The notes under the pieces are model-generated. The model was not told the DNA's origin. It did no database searches and saw only the letters and a list, made by a program, of their open reading frames with translations. From Methanocellales archaeon (GTDB lineage Archaea > Halobacteriota > UBA148), in NCBI GenBank assembly GCA_030019435.1, contig JASEEV010000010.1, positions 1 to 49,895 of the forward strand: a stretch of DNA of 49,895 nt. The letters run 5' to 3'. Positions 20,325 to 27,882 of this stretch are shown here, in pieces. Position 1 is the stretch's first letter, and each line of letters opens with the position of its first letter. Made by a program: the position numbers and the translations under genes.

Positions 20325-21364
20325 TTTCTTATCCCTTCCATAGCTAGGATCAACGCTATGCTAAAAGCGGGAGCAGCTATCGAGATTTTTTCAGCAGAGA
20401 GACCGGTCTCCTCCTTAACAAACTCCTCAAAATATCGAATATCGCTGAAGCCCGACTGCATGGCTGCAGCATCACCTAAAAATCGCGCACCCGTTCCTGC
20501 AAGTATGACCGGCGCATCTCTCCTTATATTTTGTCGTTTGATCACATCAAGCAGACCCCTCTGGATCTGTTCGACCTGTTTTTTGTGTATGTAGTTTGCT
20601 ATGCACAGAACATCACCCTCGTCCAGCATGTTCATATCTGCACAGATCAACCTTGCTATCCTCCTTGATGCATCTTCCTTGGTTTTCCCCTTCCCATCTG
20701 GCGTATCACAAGAATATTCCTCTCCTCTGATGTGATCTAGGATCAGATGGACATCCGCAGTTATGCTGAAATATTCTGATGACACAGGTGTGATGTTATT
20801 TCTGAGGGGAACAGATTGCACTATGGTGGCAAGGTTCGTTCTGAGCGCACCCGTGTAGATCAATTCCCCATATACCAGTCTCTCAAGATCGTTTCTCCCC
20901 ATGGCGGAAAGGCTTCCATCTACTATGGGAACGATGTCCGTCGTCGTGCTCCCGACATCGATGAAGAGCGCATCGGGTATGTACCTTGATATGAGGAGCG
21001 GTGCAGCGACCCAGTTAGAGGCTGCGACTTCTAGTGGGGATTTGAGAGCCTCATCTACATCGATGAATTTTGTAGAGGAACCTAGGGCCAATGTTTTTGC
21101 TGTGGAGCGAACGGAGTTCAAAATGTGCTCAACGCCCTCCCTTTTTGAGGAGAAGCAGTCTGCTAGTTCAGCGGTCATGGTAACCCCTATCACTTTTTCT
21201 TCTGCCGGAAGACGTGCTCTGATGTACTGAGGGAACTGATCGCTGAGCTTCCAGAAGGGAAAATAATCTGAGCTTATCCCCAGTATTTCCATCTTTTTTC
21301 CTTTGACCCTTATGGTGGCGATCTTTGTGTAAGCCCCGCCTACGTCCAAGCCAACTATCAACAT
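20321..21364 (-). CDS. mfnF: Methanofuran biosynthesis/H4MPT-linked C1 transfer pathway protein (MfnF-like, ASKHA fold)
   Basis: MLIVGLDVGGAYTKIATI; FIDVGSTTTDIVPI; DLERLVYGELIYTGALRTNL; adjacent mfnB and mfnD. Confidence 0.85.
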   Translation of the reverse strand: MLIVGLDVGGAYTKIATIRVKGKKMEILGISSDYFPFWKLSDQFPQYIRARLPAEEKVIGVTMTAELADCFSSKREGVEHILNSVRSTAKTLALGSSTKFIDVDEALKSPLEVAASNWVAAPLLISRYIPDALFIDVGSTTTDIVPIVDGSLSAMGRNDLERLVYGELIYTGALRTNLATIVQSVPLRNNITPVSSEYFSITADVHLILDHIRGEEYSCDTPDGKGKTKEDASRRIARLICADMNMLDEGDVLCIANYIHKKQVEQIQRGLLDVIKRQNIRRDAPVILAGTGARFLGDAAAMQSGFSDIRYFEEFVKEETGLSAEKISIAAPAFSIALILAMEGIRK

Positions 21365-22512
21365 ATTAACCCCACTTCTCTCAACTTTTTTTGCACGACA
21401 TTGATCTCATCTGCAATACCAGATAAACTTGGACTCTGGACAGAGACGAGGACCTTACCTTCATCTGAAAACGGGGGAGATATGACCTCAGGAATCTGTA
21501 GTAATTTTTCATATTCGATAGCATATTTCGAGGGAAAAATGACGACCGATCCAAATCCATGTAGATTTATGGTGGAGGGAAGACGATCCTCGATGCAATC
21601 GATCAGCAATTCGCCCGTTCGTGTTACATTAGAGAGCGCTATGAAAGAGGTGGTAACTCTGGGGTTGATCTCCATAAAATATATCCTATCTCCCGATACC
21701 ACTAAATCTATTCCGACAAAACCAGATAATCCTAATCTTCGCACGATCCTCTTTGATTCCTCAAATATTTCCTCTTTATGCACGCAAGGATACGGGGAGA
21801 TGCCACCCAGATAGCTGATCCTACTAGAAATTCTGATTCGTTGAGAGTTCATGGAAATGGGGAGCACACGAGATTTTGAGCAAATGATGCTACAGCTCAT
21901 ATGCTCACCTTCACAAAACTTTTGGGCGATGAGCTTCTTCGCCATCGAAACATCGGACACCTTTTTTACGGCATCTGGTATCTCTTCCTTGGATTCAATC
22001 ACACTGATCCCCTCACATCCTGTGCCATCGACTGGTTTGATCACAACAGGGAATCCCATTTCATTACAATATTCCATGATAGGATTTGGCTCTAGCGGGA
22101 GACTCTCGTACTCTGGTACCTCAAAGTATTTCGACATCTTGGAGACGAACTTATAAGTCACATCCTTGTTTGAGCAGGATGAGACGCTCTTTGAGGGGCT
22201 TCCTATCAGCATGGTATCGGTTTCGATCATCCTAGTAAGGTCATACAACACATCATCAGGAGCGATTGGAATGCAAGCATCCACATGTGGCAAGATTTTT
22301 TCCATATCCCATGGAGAAGAACATGTTTCGATCTTGTCTGCAGGCGGTCTAATGCCAAGTTTACTTATCCTTGGACATAGCAACGTATGTACTTCATGCC
22401 CAGCAGCGGATAGACTACCGCAAACGCTTTTTAGCATTGCGTAGCCCTCGGTCAGTAAGCACGTATCCCCCCGCCCTCCCGCACTGACATACTCAAAAAC
22501 GAAAATTTTCAT
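21358..22512 (-). CDS. mfnD: Tyramine--L-glutamate ligase (ATP-grasp)
   Basis: MKIFVFEYVSAGG; FPVVIKPVDGTGCEGISVI; FVGIDLVVSGDRIYFMEINPRVTTSFIALS; adjacent mfnF. Confidence 0.88.
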   Translation of the reverse strand: MKIFVFEYVSAGGRGDTCLLTEGYAMLKSVCGSLSAAGHEVHTLLCPRISKLGIRPPADKIETCSSPWDMEKILPHVDACIPIAPDDVLYDLTRMIETDTMLIGSPSKSVSSCSNKDVTYKFVSKMSKYFEVPEYESLPLEPNPIMEYCNEMGFPVVIKPVDGTGCEGISVIESKEEIPDAVKKVSDVSMAKKLIAQKFCEGEHMSCSIICSKSRVLPISMNSQRIRISSRISYLGGISPYPCVHKEEIFEESKRIVRRLGLSGFVGIDLVVSGDRIYFMEINPRVTTSFIALSNVTRTGELLIDCIEDRLPSTINLHGFGSVVIFPSKYAIEYEKLLQIPEVISPPFSDEGKVLVSVQSPSLSGIADEINVVQKKLREVGLIC

Positions 22513-22548
22513 GGAATGTTATTTAAAAATACGTTATATATTACGTTG

Positions 22549-23262
22549 ATGAGGCAAATGAGGATCATCCCTGTGATGGATATCAAAAGTGGTATGGTGG
22601 TTCATGCTAAAGCTGGAGACAGGGAGAAGTACAAGCCAATTGAGAGTGTGCTAACCTCTTCCACAGATCCCATACGAGTTGCCAATGCGTTCAAAAAGCT
22701 CGGTGCGAGAGAACTGTATATAGCTGATCTGGATGCAATCGAGAAGCGTGGATCCAATCTAAGATCAGTGTTAGGGATAAAGAAATTGGGCTTTGATGTT
22801 CTGTTTGATGGAGGAATATCTGTCGCAAGAGATGTTGAGAATTTATCAGATGTAGGAAAGATCGTGGTTGGAACTGAGACGTTGTGCTCGCTGGAGGAGT
22901 TGGCAAAGATGACTGAGATGTGTGAAATTGTGTTAAGCCTGGATTTCAAAGGCGATGAGTTATTGACGAGGATTGAAAAGTTGAAGCGCCTTGGCGCAGA
23001 AGATCTGATCAAGATCGTTTCATCCTATGATATCGCCGAGCTAATCTATCTCGATCTGAAGAGAGTAGGGACCTCTTGCGGGGTGAGAGAGGAGATAATA
23101 GAGAGAATGGTCAGAGCAACGTCCATCCCCCTGCTAGTAGGAGGGGGAATAAATGACATATCAGATATCAGGCGGATGCAAACGATTGGGGTAAGCGGTG
23201 TTTTAGTTGCTACTGCTATCCATCATGGAAGAATAACCAAAGAGGACATTTATCATGGCTAA
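22549..23262 (+). CDS. HisA/HisF-related TIM-barrel protein
   Basis: MRQMRIIPVMDIKSGMVVHAKAGDREKYKPIES; LYIADLDAIEKRGSN; PLLVGGGINDISDIRRM; genuine hisA is elsewhere (42982). Confidence 0.82.
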   Translation: MRQMRIIPVMDIKSGMVVHAKAGDREKYKPIESVLTSSTDPIRVANAFKKLGARELYIADLDAIEKRGSNLRSVLGIKKLGFDVLFDGGISVARDVENLSDVGKIVVGTETLCSLEELAKMTEMCEIVLSLDFKGDELLTRIEKLKRLGAEDLIKIVSSYDIAELIYLDLKRVGTSCGVREEIIERMVRATSIPLLVGGGINDISDIRRMQTIGVSGVLVATAIHHGRITKEDIYHG

Positions 23263-23947
23263 GGTCAGAGGTCTGAGCGCTGAGCGCATCGCAGTTGGCA
23301 TCTTGGAAAAGCTTGGCTTCGTGGTCGTGCAGACTTCTCATAAAGTTAAGATCAGCGATGCTGAGGTTGTTGAGATAGACATCGTCGCGAAGAAATCTGG
23401 TGAGATGTTCGCCGTTGAAGTCAGGGCTGGCAAAGTCGATGTCTCTAGCATCAGACATGCTTACGCAAATGCCTCTCTTGTCGGCTACAAACCAATGGTG
23501 GTCTGCAAGGGTTTTTCCGACGACGCTGCAAAAATCGTTGCTGACGAGCTTGGCGTCGAGGTCATTGAGCTAAGCGAATTCTACGTTCTGCTAGGACCAG
23601 AGGAGCTGGAGACCGTTGTCAGAACTGCCATAATAAAAGTTATGGACGAATACGGTCTAAGACCAATTCCACCGTACGAGGCTCTCTCAGAGAGCGACCT
23701 GAAGTTTTTAGAGATGATCTGTAAGAGCACATCTCTTGAGGACATCTTGAGAACGATGTCCGAGAAGCAATGGGGTGAGAAAATCAGAGAACTGCGTGAG
23801 AGAGACATCTTTCCCAGAGGGATAAGCGTTAACTTCAAAGATATTAGGGATCAAGCAAAACGAATCCTCTCGCAATACGACATCGTCAGGAGACTTGAAA
23901 AAGTTGAGAAGAGACTAAAAGAGATAAGAAAGAGGCTAGGGGAATGA
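23255..23947 (+). CDS. Predicted RecB-family-like endonuclease (archaeal)
   Basis: GLSAERIAVGILEKLGFVVVQTSHKVKISDAEVVEIDIVAKKSGEMFAVEVRAGKVDVSSIRHAYANA (PD-(D/E)xK-like D...ExR pattern). Confidence 0.7.
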   Translation: MAKVRGLSAERIAVGILEKLGFVVVQTSHKVKISDAEVVEIDIVAKKSGEMFAVEVRAGKVDVSSIRHAYANASLVGYKPMVVCKGFSDDAAKIVADELGVEVIELSEFYVLLGPEELETVVRTAIIKVMDEYGLRPIPPYEALSESDLKFLEMICKSTSLEDILRTMSEKQWGEKIRELRERDIFPRGISVNFKDIRDQAKRILSQYDIVRRLEKVEKRLKEIRKRLGE

Positions 23948-24174
23948 TTGACATGCACCCCATCACCATGCTGGGCATAATCCTGATATCCATAGGGATC
24001 ATATTGGTTGCACTGCCTTTCTTGGTAAAATATGCCCCGTCCCTGGGTGAGATCCATCCATTCATAATCTACATTTACCATCGCAACAACTTCTATTTTA
24101 TCACATCGCCCATCTTGCTCCTAACTTTCATCATATCGGTCATGTTCTTCCTTTTAGCTAAGTATATCTTGTAG
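23944..24174 (+). CDS. Small membrane protein (DUF131-like)
   Basis: Two hydrophobic helices, short; overlaps the upstream gene. Confidence 0.5.
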   Translation: MIDMHPITMLGIILISIGIILVALPFLVKYAPSLGEIHPFIIYIYHRNNFYFITSPILLLTFIISVMFFLLAKYIL

Positions 24175-24337
24175 GCGTAAAATGAGGATTGAAAACCATT
24201 TAGTCTCTGATTAAATTTTTACTTTGCGATCTACTATCGTCGTTGGTAGAATTTGATCTTTGGAAGTACTGGAGAAGGGATGAAAACATATCTCATGTAT
24301 TGATAAGTAACTTACTGAATAATACACGAGATGAAAA

Positions 24338-24607
24338 ATGTTCGTAAACAGAGCAAACGAGTTAGAAGCGATTAACAAGATTATAGAAAGTGACATGGCA
24401 GAGTTCACCATAATCTACGGCAGACGAAGGGTTGGAAAAACTGAGCTACTAAAGCAGATCTTAGATCACGATGCAATTTATTTTCTAGGAAGACTTGAGT
24501 CACCCTCTGATCAACTCCGCAGACTATCTCAACTGGTAGCAGAAAAACTCAAAGATGAGAAGGTAGTGAAGTTCCCCTTCAGAAACTGGGAAGTTCACGA
24601 TGAATGA
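24338..24607 (+). pseudogene. N-terminal fragment of archaeal-type P-loop ATPase
   Basis: MFVNRANELEAINKIIES...FTIIYGRRRVGKTELLKQIL (Walker A) but terminates about 90 aa in, before Walker B. Confidence 0.6.
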
Positions 24608-24678
24608 AGATAGGAATTTTGAGGAATGGTTGGGAAATGAAGAAGTGAGGAGAGTAGGACAAGTTCTAAAGAAGGAGA

Positions 24679-25185
24679 ATGATGCTAATCAACATAATCG
24701 GTGCATCTGGAGCTGGCAAGACAACGCTTGCAAATTATCTGTCGAGAATTTGCAGATACCCGAGGAGCAGTATTGGTCATCACCGTGTCATGGCAGTTTA
24801 TGATGAAGATGCATGGGTTATGGAGGAGGAGGCATGGCAATCGTTTAATTATGATTGTGAAAATGTAAAAGACTTGATCATCACTCATTCTGGTCTTAAC
24901 GGTCGATGGCAAAAGCCAGATAGAAACGATATGTTTACGATCAAGCTCACGTGCACGTTAGAGGATGCCCCTAAACGGGCAACACCAGATAAGGGGCAAG
25001 AATCCATTTTTAGAGATTGTTATGGATTTCAAGAACTTGAGGACTTTGTTCAATATTCGCATTATGCATGTAAAAGGTTGGAATGCGACCTCGAAATCGA
25101 TACGAGCAAGCACGGTAAGTTTGTTACTCTTTTGATTGCTTTGTTCGGGATTTTAAAATGGAAAGTTTTGAGGCGAAATCCATGA
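24679..25185 (+). CDS. P-loop nucleotide kinase-like protein
   Basis: MMLINIIGASGAGKTTLANYLSR (Walker A). Confidence 0.65.
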   Translation: MMLINIIGASGAGKTTLANYLSRICRYPRSSIGHHRVMAVYDEDAWVMEEEAWQSFNYDCENVKDLIITHSGLNGRWQKPDRNDMFTIKLTCTLEDAPKRATPDKGQESIFRDCYGFQELEDFVQYSHYACKRLECDLEIDTSKHGKFVTLLIALFGILKWKVLRRNP

Positions 25186-25471
25186 AATTCCTAATACTTG
25201 GCGATGTGTACGTAGTCGTTCCCGAAAGGCAGGAGCTAATGTTAAAGATGATCGAGACGTAGATTTTGTTCTGCAAGTTGCTGATCTAACATTTTATGAG
25301 CCCATGCCCAAGCTGAGGCGTAAAAAGAAGGAGTGCACGTAAAATGGATAATAAAATAGTTTCACGAGGTTTCCACGTAGAAAGTGGGGGTTGGAAGCAT
25401 CCCTAAATTTTTACTTTCGAAGCCACTATTCTAATCAAAAAGCTTAAAAGTTCAGTTCTTAGAATGTTCAA

Positions 25472-26074
25472 ATGATGAACCAAATCCTAGAATCGCTTGC
25501 GATTCTCAGTTTAGTTGTATTGATTCTGTCTTCGGGATGCATAGAAAAGCCAGAGATGAATCTAGCAGGCAAATCGGTATTGATGGTGATCGCCCCCGAG
25601 AACTTTAGAGATGAGGAGCTAAGTTATCCTAAACGGATATTCGAGGATGCTGGAGCCAGGGTGGTGATTGCTAGCAAGATCACTGCCCCAGCGAAAGGAA
25701 TGCTCGGGATGGAGACAACTCCTGATATTTCGCTTGACCAAGTGGTCGTTGATGACTACGGTGCCATCATCTTCGTTGGGGGATCTGGGGCGAGAACGTA
25801 TTTCGATGATTCCAGGGTGCATTCCATCGCAAAAGAAGCCTATGAACAGGGAAAGATAGTTGCAGCCATTTGCATAGCGCCAGTAATCCTTGCCAACGCT
25901 GATATTCTCGATGGCAAGAATGCGACCGTCTTTAGCTCTGAGATAAGTTCCTTAGAGCTAAGAGGTGCACACTACACTGGAGAATCCGTCACGCAGGATG
26001 GAAACATAGTTACTGCTAACGGTCCAGCTGCATCCAAGCAATTTGCAGAAAAAATAGCTGAGATGTTGTCATGA
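25472..26074 (+). CDS. DJ-1/PfpI family lipoprotein
   Basis: Lipobox-like SGCIEKP after a hydrophobic leader; KSVLMVIAPENFRDEELSYPKRIFEDAGARVVIAS; AAICIAPVILANADILDGK. Confidence 0.85.
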   Translation: MMNQILESLAILSLVVLILSSGCIEKPEMNLAGKSVLMVIAPENFRDEELSYPKRIFEDAGARVVIASKITAPAKGMLGMETTPDISLDQVVVDDYGAIIFVGGSGARTYFDDSRVHSIAKEAYEQGKIVAAICIAPVILANADILDGKNATVFSSEISSLELRGAHYTGESVTQDGNIVTANGPAASKQFAEKIAEMLS

Positions 26075-26769
26075 TTCACGTCGGTTGCTGTGGCTTTTCA
26101 GTTGGGATGGAGAAGTATTTCCAGAGCTTTAAGCTGGTGGAGGTGCAAAAAACGTTCTATAAGCCTCCTTTGATCAAAACTGCACTTAGATGGAGGGAGA
26201 GTGCCCCAAAGGACTTTGAGTTCACGGTCAAGGCTTGGCAACTCATCACACACCTGCCGAAAAGTCCTACGTATCGTAGAGCGAACATAGAAGTTCCCTC
26301 TGAGGAGAAATACGGCTTCTTCAGACCCACCAAGGAGGTATTCAACGCTTGGGAGGGGACGAAGGAGATCTGTGAGGCGCTTGAGACGAAGATAGTGCTC
26401 TTCCAGACACCACATAGTTTCAGAGCGACAAAGGAGAACGTTGCCAACATGAAGGAGTTCTTCTCCTCCATATCAGGCTTCACGTTCGCTTGGGAGCCCA
26501 GGGGCTGGGATGATGTGCTCGTTAGGGAGGTATGCAAGGAGCTAGGGCTGGTGCATTGCGTGGATCCTTTTGTCGGCAAGCCAACACATGGAGACATCAT
26601 CTATCTACGCCTGCATGGCATTGGTGGCTATCGTTATCGATACAAAAAGGAGGATCTGCTAACGTTGAGGAGATTCTGCGAAGCAGATAAGGGCGTCTAT
26701 TGTCTTTTCAACAACGTCTACATGTATGAGAACGCGTTAGAGTTCAAGGAGATGATCTTGGGCATATAG
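26071..26769 (+). CDS. DUF72 domain protein
   Basis: VGCCGFSVGMEKYFQSFKLVEVQKTFYKPP...FEFTVKAWQLITH...YLRLHGIGGYRYRYKKEDL...YCLFNNVYMYENAL. Confidence 0.88.
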   Translation: MIHVGCCGFSVGMEKYFQSFKLVEVQKTFYKPPLIKTALRWRESAPKDFEFTVKAWQLITHLPKSPTYRRANIEVPSEEKYGFFRPTKEVFNAWEGTKEICEALETKIVLFQTPHSFRATKENVANMKEFFSSISGFTFAWEPRGWDDVLVREVCKELGLVHCVDPFVGKPTHGDIIYLRLHGIGGYRYRYKKEDLLTLRRFCEADKGVYCLFNNVYMYENALEFKEMILGI

Positions 26770-26869
26770 CCCCCCTAATCAGAGACTGTCAACTTAACTA
26801 TAGAAGGAGGTGAGGCAAGGAAACCGAAGGTTTCCGCAGAGTCATGGGTGAATACGGTGATGTTAATGA

Positions 26870-27256
26870 ACTAGGGCCGCCAGAATTCTAAATCTAAATG
26901 AATCCTTGAAAATCCTTTTTTATTTGCTAAATCTTTCGCATATTTCTGAAATTTTTCGTCATCTCCAGGTTTTAAATCCATAATTCCATTACCGTCCAAT
27001 GGTAATTCCAAAAAAAACATTTATTGCTTTTCTAGCAGCACCCCAGTTATTTTTAGCGCCCTCTAGAAATTGTTCCATAAGTTTATTTGTATATTTTTCC
27101 AACCTATTGCTAAATTGCCTTTCTGATATATCTTTGAATTTTTCGAGCATTTTCTACTATGCCTAAAGCTCCTTGCCCCCTTAAGGTTGAAGCTCCAATG
27201 GAAATGTTCGCTACTCGTTTCTGAATTAATTTGATGTTGGGCTTTTCCTTAGTCAT
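26870..27256 (-). pseudogene. Frameshifted small protein (two frameshifts)
   Basis: Reverse strand reads MTKEKPNIKLIQKRVANISIGASTLRGQGALGIVENAR /fs/ KFKDISERQFSNRLEKYTNKLMEQFLEGAKNNWGAARKAINVF /fs/ LELPLDGNGIMDLKPGDDEKFQKYAKDLANKKGFSRIHLDLEFWRP*. Confidence 0.7.
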
Positions 27257-27301
27257 GATTTCACCTATTTCTCGCTGTAATTTTATCCGCCCATGATTTC
27301 A

Positions 27302-27389
27302 TATAACGGCTGGGGGATATGCGAAGTTCGAGTGTAGCGAAGGGTTTGGACGGAGCGATAGCGTAGCCGCATATCCACCTGTTATACGC
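27302..27389 (-). repeat. attC-like/MITE-like imperfect palindrome, copy B
   Basis: TATAACGG...GGATATGCG ... CGCATATCC..CCTGTTATAC: perfect 9-bp arms and TATAAC/GTTATA ends. Confidence 0.6.
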
Positions 27390-27648
27390 CCCGAAGGGCG
27401 GGGGAGCGACAGCGACCGAAGTGTAATGGAGGAAGAGAGGCATATTGAAAGCCCTCGTTTGGTGGTTCAGTTTCATCACTATATTTTCTATTTTCTGCAC
27501 TTTAAAGATGCCTATCCATTAAAATGAAGCAATTACCTATTGAATTGTTCAATATTTTAGTAACAATGATTATATAGCCCAACATAAGCAAAATACTTAA
27601 ATATAAGCCCATATATTAGTATATAGCCATTACTTAGGTGGAATTGAC

Positions 27649-27882
27649 CTGTCTGATATCTCGTTAGCAGCAATAACTCGCATCGTTAAAAAAGTAGACC
27701 CACATATCCGTATAGGGAAGTCAACAAAGGTTGAACTCCTTAACACCGTTGAGGAATATGCTACAAAAATTTCAGAGATTGCTATCACAACAGCACGGAA
27801 CGCAAATAGAAGTACTGTATTAACGCAGGATATTGAAAATGCAAAAGAACAGTTGATAAAAGGAATAGTATTTGCCAAATAA
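27649..27882 (+). CDS. Archaeal histone-fold protein, apparent CTG start (absent from the ORF track)
   Basis: Reads (M)SDISLAAITRIVKKVDPHIRIGKSTKVELLNTVEEYATKISEIAITTARNANRSTVLTQDIENAKEQLIKGIVFAK*; aligns by eye to the archaeal histone core (PIAPIGRIIK...RKTIKAEDIELA) with the R-D pair; AGGTG SD 8 nt upstream; stop abuts the next ATG. Confidence 0.8.
   Translation: MSDISLAAITRIVKKVDPHIRIGKSTKVELLNTVEEYATKISEIAITTARNANRSTVLTQDIENAKEQLIKGIVFAK

Noticed and set aside
27391-27420. GC-rich hairpin CGCCCCGAAGGGCG directly beside repeat B
   Set aside because: Too short to call as a terminator or separate element; probably part of the repeat B neighbourhood.
27261-27500. 79-aa minus-strand ORF across repeat B
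   Set aside because: It reads through the palindrome and shows no protein-family features; likely spurious.
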